Shown piece by piece: positions 8,693-17,084 of a DNA stretch of 64,000 bases. The translations under genes and the position numbers were made by a program. The notes beneath the pieces are model-generated. The model saw only the letters and a program-made list of their open reading frames with translations, had not been told where the DNA came from and ran no database searches. The stretch is from positions 248,001-312,000 of the forward strand of contig NZ_BQHJ01000008.1 of the NCBI RefSeq assembly GCF_021603645.1, read 5' to 3'. Origin of the DNA: Pseudomonas pseudonitroreducens (GTDB lineage: Bacteria; Pseudomonadota; Gammaproteobacteria; Pseudomonadales; Pseudomonadaceae). Position 1 is the first letter of the stretch. Every line of letters starts with the position of its first letter.

Positions 8693-9892
8693 CTAGCGAA
8701 TGACCCCTGCCTCGCGCAACTCGGCGATCCGTCGGTCATCCAGCCCTGTCTCGCGCAATACCTCATCGGTGTGCTGGGCGAATCGTGGGCCGGCTCTGAG
8801 CGTCCCTATGGGCTGTTGATCGAACTGCGCCGGAGAGACTCCGACCAGGTAATGGTCATGTTCATCGATCTCAACTCGGCTGACGAAACCGTTATCCAAT
8901 GCTTGTGGATCGACGAGTACTTCAGCTGGGCTCTGGACAGGCGCCCAGACCCCCTCCAGAGTCTTCAAGCGTGCACACCAGTCCGCGTAATCGCGGGTGG
9001 CAAACACTTCATTCAGCTCACCGACCAGCGCCCGCGAATTATTATGGCGCGCAGCAGCATCCTTGAAGCGAAAGTCTTCGAGCAGCTCTGGGCGCTCGAT
9101 ATGGGCGACAAAGTCCGGCCACCACTTTTCCATCAGAAGACACAACGCAATCCAGCGGCCGTCGCGGGTCCGGTAATTGTTGGCAAGCGCGAAGGAGCTA
9201 TCCTTCTGCGCCTCGATCGGGATGGTCGGCACGCCGATGCTGGTGGCCAACAGCGACTGCGACATGAGATAGGTACCGACCATGTACAACGCATTGTCGA
9301 CCACCGCGCCCTTGCCCGTCCGCTCGCGCCGGAACAATGCCGCAGCGATGGCGCCGGCCAGCGTCACGCCTCCGCCAAGATCGCCAATCGAACCGGGCTG
9401 CTTGGGAGGCGCCGCGTCAGGCAGCGTCTGGTTGAAGCCGGCACCGGCCCGGCACCAAGCGGACGGGTAGTCGAACCCGCCGTCATTGGCCATGTCCCCG
9501 CGCAATCCATAGCCTGTGCCACGGGCATAAATCAGCCGGGGATTGCGACTTTGCAGATCCTCGGCTTCGATGCCGAGCTTCGCCCGAGCGTCGGCACGCA
9601 AGTTGGTCAGGAATACATCCGCACCGTCGATTAACCGGTACAGCTGTTCGCGTCCTTCGGGGTGCGTGAGGTCCAAAGCAATGCCTCGCTTACCGCGATT
9701 GCCAGTTTCGAAGAACGGATTGACCTTGCCATCGGCGCCCGGCAGGCGCATGTGTCTTGAAGCGTCGCCACCCTGCGCGCGCTCCACCTTGATCACATCG
9801 GCCCCCCAGTCGGCCAGTACCATCGCAGCGGCTGGTACGTAGGTATGTTCGGCCACCTCAATCACCCGCACTCCGTTCATTACGTCGTACAT
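8693..9892 (-). CDS. CaiB/BaiF family III CoA-transferase
   Basis: A 399-residue family III CoA-transferase, moving CoA between acyl-CoA and a free acid. The expected catalytic Asp is D141 in GGFDYP, and the N-terminal segment up to ADVIKVER (32-38) is typical. The start at 9892 has a strong GGAGGA 4 nt upstream. Longer in-frame starts run into non-homologous sequence and the pseudogene. It is the last gene of the leftward operon that begins at 16781 and would activate an acid, or regenerate a free acid from CoA ester, in this pathway. Confidence 0.9.
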   Translation of the reverse strand: MYDVMNGVRVIEVAEHTYVPAAAMVLADWGADVIKVERAQGGDASRHMRLPGADGKVNPFFETGNRGKRGIALDLTHPEGREQLYRLIDGADVFLTNLRADARAKLGIEAEDLQSRNPRLIYARGTGYGLRGDMANDGGFDYPSAWCRAGAGFNQTLPDAAPPKQPGSIGDLGGGVTLAGAIAAALFRRERTGKGAVVDNALYMVGTYLMSQSLLATSIGVPTIPIEAQKDSSFALANNYRTRDGRWIALCLLMEKWWPDFVAHIERPELLEDFRFKDAAARHNNSRALVGELNEVFATRDYADWCARLKTLEGVWAPVQSPAEVLVDPQALDNGFVSRVEIDEHDHYLVGVSPAQFDQQPIGTLRAGPRFAQHTDEVLRETGLDDRRIAELREAGVIR

Positions 9893-10022
9893 GATTCCTC
9901 CTGGCTGGACGCCACGTCGCATGGATTGGTGAAACGACCGGCAAAGCTGCCGGAGGCTTGCCACGCGAGCCCTTGGGCGGCACGCAACAAGCGATATCGC
10001 ACTTCGTCTTCGGGGGTTCCGC

Positions 10023-10250
10023 TCAGGCGCTCCGCTTGCCCAGTTCAGTGGTCCGCAGATACTTGCCGACCACTTTCCGATTGAGGATCGAGCGCAGTGC
10101 GGCACTGCCGTCGGGCAGATCGCAGGTACGCACGACGTGCGGAACGAGCCTGCCGCCGGCAATCAACGTCTGCAGGTCCAGCAGAGTTTGCCGGCTCGCA
10201 GCGGGATTGCGTCGCGCCCACTGACCGATGTTCACGCCGATCGCCGCCTC
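10023..10250 (-). pseudogene. Remnant of a zinc-type quinone oxidoreductase (C-terminal ~75 codons)
   Basis: The minus-strand frame ending at 10023 reads like the extreme C-terminus of an NADPH:quinone oxidoreductase/MDR family protein, with NIGQWARRNPAASR followed by GGRLVPHV and ending around NRKVVGKYLRT. Similarity starts at about 10250, right behind the stop codon of the upstream enoyl-CoA hydratase, and no start codon or ribosome-binding site precedes it. I read this as what is left after a deletion removed the N-terminal ~250 codons. It could still be translated as a short tail peptide, but nothing supports that. Confidence 0.6.
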
Positions 10251-10252
10251 AC

Positions 10253-11020
10253 TCAGACTCCGCGCCAGCGTGGGGGGCGCTTCTCGGCAAAAGCCCGAGC
10301 GCCCTCCTGCGCGTCCGTGCTGTTGAACACCTGGCTGATGGTCTTCTGCACCTCCGGCCGCGTCGATGCGACCCCGTCCTGCACGCAGGCCCACATCAGC
10401 CGCTTGGTCGCGGCCACACCCAGCGGGGCATTGGCGGCCACCTTGTGGGCCAACTCCAGGGCCGTGGCGAGTACTGCCTCCGGTGCTACTACTCGATTGG
10501 CCAGGCCCAGTTGCTCAATCCGCTGCGCGTCGATGGTTTCGCCGGTCAGGCCCAGTTCCAACGCAACGGCGAGGGGAATCCGCGCGGGCAGCAGGACGCC
10601 TCCCCCTCCGGGAAACAAACCGTGCCTTACCTCAGGAATACCGAAACGCGCCGTCCGCGATACTACCGCCAGGTCGCAGCTGAGCATCAGTTCAAAGCCG
10701 CCGGCCACGGCAGTCCCCTGTGCTGCCGCAATCACCGGCTTGGAAAAGCGTCCTTCAATGAGCGCTTCGAAGTATTGGGTAGAGCGCGGCACACGATCGC
10801 CCGGGCCGGCGGCGAAATCCTTCAGGTCCATACCGGCGCAGAACGCCTTGTCTCCAGCCCCGGTCAGAACCACCACGCGCACCTCGGCGCAAAGCTCGGC
10901 TGATTCCAGTGCAGCGGACAAGGCCTCCATCAACTCGCTGTTCAGCGCGTTACGCTGCTCGGGACGGTTCAACGTCAATATTTCGACCTTTCCCTCGCGT
11001 TGACTCAACAGAACGGACAT
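10253..11020 (-). CDS. Enoyl-CoA hydratase
   Basis: A 255-residue crotonase with both catalytic glutamates of true enoyl-CoA hydratases: E110 in AGGFEL and E130 in IPEV. The oxyanion segment FCAGMDL lies at 60-66. It adds water to 2-enoyl-CoA, giving (S)-3-hydroxyacyl-CoA. The start at 11020 is chosen over 11182, which would overlap the aldehyde dehydrogenase gene; GGAGAG lies just upstream. It sits 28 nt downstream of the aldehyde dehydrogenase and its stop abuts the quinone oxidoreductase remnant. Confidence 0.9.
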   Translation of the reverse strand: MSVLLSQREGKVEILTLNRPEQRNALNSELMEALSAALESAELCAEVRVVVLTGAGDKAFCAGMDLKDFAAGPGDRVPRSTQYFEALIEGRFSKPVIAAAQGTAVAGGFELMLSCDLAVVSRTARFGIPEVRHGLFPGGGGVLLPARIPLAVALELGLTGETIDAQRIEQLGLANRVVAPEAVLATALELAHKVAANAPLGVAATKRLMWACVQDGVASTRPEVQKTISQVFNSTDAQEGARAFAEKRPPRWRGV

Positions 11021-11048
11021 ACATCTCTCCGAACAATCACAAGCTTGC

Positions 11049-12539
11049 TCAACCAATCGGATAGGTGATGGACTTCTCCAGGAGAAACTCCTTGAGCCAA
11101 TCCTTGCCCAGTTCGCGGCCGATGCCGGAATGCTTGTAGCCACCAAAAGGCGCTTTGACGAAGAAGTCGCCGGTACCGCCATTGATCGCTACCCCACCGG
11201 TGCGCAAGCGCATCGCCATGCGGAAGGCCGTCGGGCGGTCAGCGGACATCACGGCGCCGCTGAGGCCGAACTTCGATGCGTTGGCCAGGCGGATCGCCTC
11301 TTCGTCGCTGTCGAAGCCGATCACCACGCCGATCGGGCCGAAGACTTCCTCCTGGGCCAGGGGCGAGGCGTTGTCGACATCGTCGAATAGCGTCGGCTCG
11401 TGGAAGAAGCCGCGGGTCAGGTGCGCCGGGCGCTTGCCTCCGCAGACCAGCGTGGCACCGGCATCGATGCCGATCTGCACGAACTGCTCAGTCTTCTGCC
11501 GCGCGCTCTCGCGGATCAGCGGGCCGACCACCACGGTGGGGTCCGCCGGATTGCCCAGCTTCAGGTAGCCCAGCACGCCCTTCACGGCCTCGACGAAGGC
11601 TGGACGTATCGAGTTATGCACCAGGTAGCGGGTGAGCAGCGCGCAACCCTGCCCTGCATGCAGAGACAGACTGAACGCCGCGGTCGCTGCGGCCTTCATC
11701 ACGTCGGCGTCATGCCGCACGATTAGCGCAGATTTCCCGCCCAGCTCCAGGTGAACTTTCTTCAGGGTGTTCGCCGACTGGCGCAGGATCGCCTGGCCGA
11801 CCTTATCCGAACCGGTAAAGGTCACCAGATCGACTCGCGGGTCTTCGGTAAGAATCGCACCGACCTCCGGTCCACCATTGATGACGCTGAGCACGCCAGG
11901 GGGCAGCCCCGCCTCGACAATGATCTCGTTCAGCAACAGGCCGCTGAAGGGCGTGAATTGCGAGGGTTTGAGCACCACCGTGTTGCCAGTCAGCAACGCC
12001 GGCACCGCCTTCACCACGTTGAGCAGGAAGGGATAGTTATAAGGCGTGATGCCAACCACCACCCCGTAGGGCTCCTGTACTACTACGCCAGAGCCGAACA
12101 ACTCGCCCGCCCCTGGATCGAATGGGTTGGCCTTGAGCTCGATGGCCACGCTTTCCGGCTCCAGGCGCTGGGCCAGCTTGATCGCGTAGTCGATAGCCTC
12201 CAGCGCGCCCTTGTACTGTGCGCTGTTCATCAGCAGCTGCGCCGCGCCCACTTCGGCGATCAGCAACTGCTGGATCAGGCTCTCGCGTTTGACGATGGCG
12301 GCACGGAAACGTTGGATGGCCTCGATCCGTGCCTCGATCGGCAGTGTTGGCCATGGCCCCTCGTCGAACGCCTGACGGGCCGCCGCCAGTGCCTGGTCGA
12401 CCTCGGCTCGGCCGGCCAGCGGGGCCTCGCCGATGATCTCTTCGGTGGCTGGGTTGAGAATCGGCTCATAGCCCTGAGAAGGCAGCACCCACTCGCCGCC
12501 AATGAAGAATTCCTTGCTGTCGGTGTAGGGAACGGACAT
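11049..12539 (-). CDS. Aldehyde dehydrogenase
   Basis: A 496-residue NAD(P)-dependent aldehyde dehydrogenase of the betaine/aromatic aldehyde type. The glutamate base is E265 in LELGGKS and the nucleophile C299 in AGQGCALL; the cofactor-binding TGSDKVG lies at 242-248. It follows the GMC alcohol dehydrogenase gene by 40 nt, so the pair would take a primary alcohol through the aldehyde to the carboxylic acid, which the CoA ligases or CoA-transferase can activate. Confidence 0.93.
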   Translation of the reverse strand: MSVPYTDSKEFFIGGEWVLPSQGYEPILNPATEEIIGEAPLAGRAEVDQALAAARQAFDEGPWPTLPIEARIEAIQRFRAAIVKRESLIQQLLIAEVGAAQLLMNSAQYKGALEAIDYAIKLAQRLEPESVAIELKANPFDPGAGELFGSGVVVQEPYGVVVGITPYNYPFLLNVVKAVPALLTGNTVVLKPSQFTPFSGLLLNEIIVEAGLPPGVLSVINGGPEVGAILTEDPRVDLVTFTGSDKVGQAILRQSANTLKKVHLELGGKSALIVRHDADVMKAAATAAFSLSLHAGQGCALLTRYLVHNSIRPAFVEAVKGVLGYLKLGNPADPTVVVGPLIRESARQKTEQFVQIGIDAGATLVCGGKRPAHLTRGFFHEPTLFDDVDNASPLAQEEVFGPIGVVIGFDSDEEAIRLANASKFGLSGAVMSADRPTAFRMAMRLRTGGVAINGGTGDFFVKAPFGGYKHSGIGRELGKDWLKEFLLEKSITYPIG

Positions 12540-12579
12540 GGATCGGCCCTTCTATCTGGATGTGGGTTGGTCGAATGCG

Positions 12580-14256
12580 TCAGGAGTGGCTGGACAGCTC
12601 GGATACCGGGCTGGAAACCGTCACCGGGGATGTCGGCATGGGCTGCCCGTCGGCCTGTCTGCCCGTGATGATCTCCGCCGCGCGCAGGGCGATAGCCATT
12701 GCCGGAGCGTTGGTGTTACCCGAAGGAAGGCTCGGCATGATCGAGGTGTCGACCACCCGCACACCGCTGACGCCCTTCACCCGCAATTCGGGGTCGAGCA
12801 CCGCGTCGTCGTCGCTGCCCATGCGGCAGGTGCAGGAGACGTGATAGGCGGTCCGACCGATCTGCCGAGCCGCATCGAGCAGCTCCGCGTCGCTCTGGTA
12901 CCGCGCTCCGGGTACTTCCTCGGAAACCACCAGGGGTTCCAGTGCGGGCTGCGCCACCAGCTGCCGTACCCAGCGAATCAGCGAAACTGCAGAGTCCCGG
13001 TCGATCTGTGCCGACAAGTAGTTGGCGCTGATCCTTGGCGCGACGGCGGGGTCCGCCGAGGCGATCGCCACCTCTCCGCGGCTTTCCGGGCGCGTGAAGT
13101 AGCAATAGAACGTCAGGCCGTGTTCCTTCTCGGGAACCACCTGGTTGTTGGCCTTGACGGTCAGTGAATGCAGGCTGACGCCGATCTGTGCATCGGCACG
13201 CTCGGCGTCGGCGCGGGTTTTCACGAAACCACCGGCCTCATGCGCGGCATGGGTCAACGGGCCGCTGCCACGCACGTAGTAGCTCCAGAGCGAGCCGAGC
13301 AGTCCCAGGCCGCGAAAAGCGTAATTGAGGCTGCCGCTGCGCACCCGGTACTGCAAGGGCAGGCAGAGATGTTCACGTAGGTTCTGCCCGACCTGCGCGC
13401 GGTCAGCGACCACCGCAATGCCGTGCTCGCGCAGCAGCGCTGCCGGACCAACCCCGGAGAGCTGCAACAGCTTCGGCGACTCGATGGCCCCGGCACTGAG
13501 GATCACTTCGCGACCGATGCCGATCTCGCGCAGGCCCGTCTTCTCACGAATACTTACGCTGGTCGCACGGGTGCCATCGAAGTTGATCTTCACGACATCG
13601 GTGCTGGTGAGGATGCTGAGGTTGGGGCGACTCCGCACCGGATCGAGAAAGGCCCTCGCGGCACTGAAGCGCTGGCCATTCCAGGTGTTCTGTGGTTGGT
13701 AGCCGAAAGCCCCCTGCTCCACTGTGTCGACATGGTTGGTGTCGGCCACGCGGGGCGTCCCGCTTTGCTGGGCCGCCTCAATCACCGCTTCACACAATGG
13801 CGAGCCGGAAGGATGAATGGTCACCTTCAACGGACCACCAACGCCACGGCCGTCGGCGGCTCCAAGGACATGATCCTCCAGCGCTACGAACTGCCGCCCA
13901 ATGTCGCTCCAGCCCCAGCCGGTGCAGCCAGCCGCTTCCCAGGCATCGTAGTCGGCAGGTGCGCCGCGTACGTAAACCATGCCGTTGATCGAGCTGGAGC
14001 CGCCCAGGGCCCTCCCCTTTAACCACAACTCGGAGGGCTGGTCATTACCCGGTTCGATTCGGTAGTCCCAGACGTGCCTATTGCCGGCGACCAGCAGCTT
14101 GCCGATTCCGCGCGGCATGCGAATCATTGGATCACGGTCGGCGGGGCCGCTTTCCACCAGCAGGACGCTGCAGGAAGGATCGGCCGAGAGACGATTGGCC
14201 AGGACGCAGCCAGCCGAACCCGCACCGACGACTATGTAGTCGTATCGCTGTTGCAT
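12580..14256 (-). CDS. GMC family FAD-dependent alcohol dehydrogenase
   Basis: A 558-residue glucose-methanol-choline oxidoreductase similar to choline dehydrogenase and to AlkJ alcohol dehydrogenase. The FAD motif GAGSAG lies at 11-16, GMC signature 1 includes GRALGGSSSINGMVYVRG near residue 80, signature 2 is SAGAIESPKLL, and the active-site His-Asn pair is in AYHVSC and SGNTNAP near the C-terminus. The start at 14256 (AAGGTG upstream) places the FAD motif at the usual distance. It probably oxidises a hydroxylated substrate and passes electrons to quinone or another carrier. Confidence 0.92.
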   Translation of the reverse strand: MQQRYDYIVVGAGSAGCVLANRLSADPSCSVLLVESGPADRDPMIRMPRGIGKLLVAGNRHVWDYRIEPGNDQPSELWLKGRALGGSSSINGMVYVRGAPADYDAWEAAGCTGWGWSDIGRQFVALEDHVLGAADGRGVGGPLKVTIHPSGSPLCEAVIEAAQQSGTPRVADTNHVDTVEQGAFGYQPQNTWNGQRFSAARAFLDPVRSRPNLSILTSTDVVKINFDGTRATSVSIREKTGLREIGIGREVILSAGAIESPKLLQLSGVGPAALLREHGIAVVADRAQVGQNLREHLCLPLQYRVRSGSLNYAFRGLGLLGSLWSYYVRGSGPLTHAAHEAGGFVKTRADAERADAQIGVSLHSLTVKANNQVVPEKEHGLTFYCYFTRPESRGEVAIASADPAVAPRISANYLSAQIDRDSAVSLIRWVRQLVAQPALEPLVVSEEVPGARYQSDAELLDAARQIGRTAYHVSCTCRMGSDDDAVLDPELRVKGVSGVRVVDTSIMPSLPSGNTNAPAMAIALRAAEIITGRQADGQPMPTSPVTVSSPVSELSSHS

Positions 14257-14345
14257 GGCACGCACCTTGTTATCGTTATTTTGCGCCCGAAGAAAATAAC
14301 ACAATATCAGCTTTTGACAATTCGAAATAACCCTATCGGCACTAT

Positions 14346-15548
14346 TCAGTCAGCGCCTTCAGGACTCCGCTCCCACAGCACCTGCTTCGTACTGGGTACG
14401 GCAATGTCTCCATCCATCGAATAGAGAATCTCGAAATAATCCTGCTTGAGTGGATCCTTGAGCACTTCCTCGCGAGGTTTCACCTTAACCACGTACATGC
14501 TCTGGACATTCTGGTGGTCAAGGGCACGCCATTTCTGCGAGTCCTTGAGCAGGCTGTAGGGGTGTTCTTCGAGCGCCGGGATCAGCGCTGCAGTGTCAAC
14601 AGTGCCGGCGCGGGACACCGCATCGCGCCACTGGTAGAGAATGTCGAAGGCCGAAGCCGCGGCGCTGGACGGGTAGGCCTGATAGTGGCTGATGTAGTCG
14701 GCAACGAATTTTTCTCCACGTGCGCTGGCCACCCGCTTCGGTACTTGCCAGGTCCAGGTATCGCTACCCAGCACGCCGGCCATCAACGCGGGACCGGCCT
14801 GCTCAACCAGGTCCTGGTTGAGGTTCGGCACTACCACCAACATGCGCTCCTTCAGGCGCAATTCGCCAACCATGCGCATGGCGTTCACCACATCCGCCCC
14901 GTAAAGCATCAACACCAGAACATCGGCGTCGCTGTCCGCGGCCTGGGTCAATGCCTCCCGGTGATACTTGAGGCCGAACCCTTCGGTGGCGTGGGACAGG
15001 GTTGCGAGACTACCGCTACGGCCATTGCTGATGACATCGTCGCTGGAGATGATGAAGTAACGTTTGCCCGGGTAGGTGGTCTCCAGGTACTCCATCAGCA
15101 CATTGCTAGCCATCCTCGCACTGGCGCCCTCGCGGAACAGGTTCGGCTGGCCCTCGCGACCAGTCACCCGGTCGGCATAGGCCATGGGCACGAAGTAAGG
15201 CAGGCGTAACTTTCGCGCCTGCGCCCCGGCGGCAATTACCTCATCGCTGGATGCTCCCCCCATGAGCATCACTGCCCCCTGCGCGGCCAGCTGATTGACG
15301 TTGTCGACAGCCGCCGCTGCCTGGCCACCACTGTTGCGGCTGACCAGCCTGAGCGGACGCCCAAGCACACCACCGGCGGCGTTGATCTCGTCCACCGCGA
15401 GTAGAGCTCCACGCATCTGCGAAACGCCTTCCCACTTGTGACTACCGGTGCTCGGATAACTCAGGCCGATCACCCAGGGCTCTACAGCCAGCGCCAAGCT
15501 CGGCGCGCAGGCAAGCTCCAGGAGGGCTGCCAAGTACACAGCACGCAT
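14346..15548 (-). CDS. ABC transporter substrate-binding protein (branched-chain amino acid type)
   Basis: A 400-residue periplasmic binding protein of the LivJ/Peripla_BP_6 type. A signal peptide covers residues 1 to about 21, ending in LALA, and the mature protein starts with the typical lobe-1 strand WVIGLSYPSTG. No permease or ATPase gene of this transporter is in the window, so it either serves a transporter encoded elsewhere or acts as a sensor partner. It lies between the Ltp-like thiolase and the GMC dehydrogenase on the same strand, suggesting that it binds the pathway substrate. Confidence 0.88.
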   Translation of the reverse strand: MRAVYLAALLELACAPSLALAVEPWVIGLSYPSTGSHKWEGVSQMRGALLAVDEINAAGGVLGRPLRLVSRNSGGQAAAAVDNVNQLAAQGAVMLMGGASSDEVIAAGAQARKLRLPYFVPMAYADRVTGREGQPNLFREGASARMASNVLMEYLETTYPGKRYFIISSDDVISNGRSGSLATLSHATEGFGLKYHREALTQAADSDADVLVLMLYGADVVNAMRMVGELRLKERMLVVVPNLNQDLVEQAGPALMAGVLGSDTWTWQVPKRVASARGEKFVADYISHYQAYPSSAAASAFDILYQWRDAVSRAGTVDTAALIPALEEHPYSLLKDSQKWRALDHQNVQSMYVVKVKPREEVLKDPLKQDYFEILYSMDGDIAVPSTKQVLWERSPEGAD

Positions 15549-15599
15549 CCCGCACTCCTCAGTCTTGTCGTTATGTATTTTCGCCGAGAACGGCCTTGG

Positions 15600-16781
15600 T
15601 CAGTCCCGAGATAGCAGCACGGCACCTGCCAGTGGGCCGCCGCCATTGGCCGCGACTGCCAGCCTCGGCTGTCCCGGCACCTGGCGAGCCTCGCCTTCGC
15701 CGCGCAGTTGCACGACGGCCTCGTGTACATGGCCTAACCCATGCAGGCGGCCGGCGGATAGCTGGCCACCATGGGTGGCCAATGGCAACTCACCGTCCAG
15801 AGCGATGCGCCGCCCCCCTTCGACGAAGGCCGCGGCCTCCCCACGACCGCAAAAGCCAAGGCCCTCCAGCCACAGAAGGGTGAGGAAGCTGAATCCGTCG
15901 TAGAGCTCGGCGACGTCGACATCCTTGGGCTTGTAGTCGGTTCGGCTCCAAAGGCGCTTGCCGGCGGCCTCCGCGGTGTAGCGTGTCAGGTCACCCATCT
16001 GGTCCCAGGCATCGCGGCCACTGAAGGGGCCGCAGATGGACTCGATAGTGACCGCTTTGCTGCGCAGGTCCACTGCGGTATCGCGATGAGAAACGATCAG
16101 TGCAGTAGCACCATCGACGGGCACATCGCAGTCGTACAGGCACAGCGGCGTGGAAATCATCCGCGCTGCCAGATATTGCTCCATGCTCAGTGGCTCGCGA
16201 TAAACAGCCTTGGGATTCAGCCCAGCGTTGTGCCGTGCGTTCAGGGCGACGGCCGCCAACTGCTCGCGAGTCGCACCGAACTCATGAAAATAGCGGCTGG
16301 CGACCAGCGCCACCCAGTTTGCTGCCGAAGCCGCCTGGAACGGTACAAGGAACTCAGCGAAACCAGAAACTCGTTGTGTGCCGCCCACCGTGCTGGAGCG
16401 GATGCCTTCGGCCAAGGCACTGGACTCAGTGACCGTGCGGTAGACCAATACATGCCGCGCCTGCCCGGAGACCACGGCCATGCAGGCGTTGATTAGCGCG
16501 CTCATCTGGGTCGCCTCGTTGCCAGCGCTGTACCAGTTGAGCTCCAAACCCAGGGACTCCTTGACCTGCCCGATAGACACCGGCGAGAACGCCGGCATGT
16601 CGGCACGGTAGCCCGGCCAGCTGGCGACCCCATCAATTTGCGAGCGATCCAGCCCGGCGTCGCCCAAGGCAGCAAGCACCGCTTCCAGGGTCAGGTCCAA
16701 ACCACTGCGCCCGAGGCGGCGCCCCACGGCCGACTGACCGATACCGGAAATTATTGCTGCACGTTCGGGAGCGGTCGCCAT
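15600..16781 (-). CDS. Ltp-type thiolase-like protein lacking the nucleophilic Cys
   Basis: A 393-residue SCP2/Ltp thiolase-family protein. The segment that carries the nucleophilic Cys in thiolases reads YSAGNEATQMS (84-94) and has no Cys there. A His is retained in GRLHG (H347) and the C-terminal catalytic Cys is absent. As with 3967-5118 this suggests aldolase or other non-thiolytic chemistry. It is the first gene of the long leftward operon 16781-8693, 162 bp from the operator at 16943. Its acyl partner protein may be the DUF35 protein at 37193 but none is adjacent. Confidence 0.83.
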   Translation of the reverse strand: MATAPERAAIISGIGQSAVGRRLGRSGLDLTLEAVLAALGDAGLDRSQIDGVASWPGYRADMPAFSPVSIGQVKESLGLELNWYSAGNEATQMSALINACMAVVSGQARHVLVYRTVTESSALAEGIRSSTVGGTQRVSGFAEFLVPFQAASAANWVALVASRYFHEFGATREQLAAVALNARHNAGLNPKAVYREPLSMEQYLAARMISTPLCLYDCDVPVDGATALIVSHRDTAVDLRSKAVTIESICGPFSGRDAWDQMGDLTRYTAEAAGKRLWSRTDYKPKDVDVAELYDGFSFLTLLWLEGLGFCGRGEAAAFVEGGRRIALDGELPLATHGGQLSAGRLHGLGHVHEAVVQLRGEGEARQVPGQPRLAVAANGGGPLAGAVLLSRD

Positions 16782-17084
16782 GTGTCTTCCTCATTAGGCT
16801 TGCAGGCTGGGTTGGATAGGGTGAATAGGCCGACCACAGGGCATTTCCCCACGACGGACTCCCGGCGCATCATTCTGGGATGGGTTCGCAGAAGGTCTGC
16901 CATCAAGTATTGACCCCTCATTCACACTGCGGCAGACTCTAAAAAATGTCAATCAGTCAGTTATTGGTCTTTCGTTGCCCCTGCAATGCGGCACCGGAAA
17001 CTGATCGAAAGGCCATGGTATCGAGACAGCCCCACGCCACCTGACGATGGGGCGGTTATAACAACAACAGCGAGGTCAAGATTC
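16782..17084. other. Divergent promoter region between two operons
   Basis: A 303-bp non-coding stretch separating the leftward operon headed by the thiolase-like gene from the rightward CoA ligase. It contains operator copy C and otherwise no ORF or repeat that I can support. Confidence 0.6.
16943..16963. promoter_or_regulatory. Cluster operator, copy C (weak left half)
   Basis: AAAATG-N9-CAGTTA: the right half matches the consensus fully, the left half in three of six positions. It lies in the divergent region between 16781 and 17085. Confidence 0.4.

Noticed and set aside
11751-12668. A 305-codon plus-strand frame opposite the aldehyde dehydrogenase
   Set aside because: Antisense shadow of a clear enzyme gene, with no recognisable domain or ribosome site.
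14286-14306. A possible extra cluster operator upstream of the GMC dehydrogenase gene (AAATAAC and TCAGCTTTT)
   Set aside because: The half-sites resemble those at 31887, but the spacing is about four bases shorter than in all other copies, and the gene is inside an operon.
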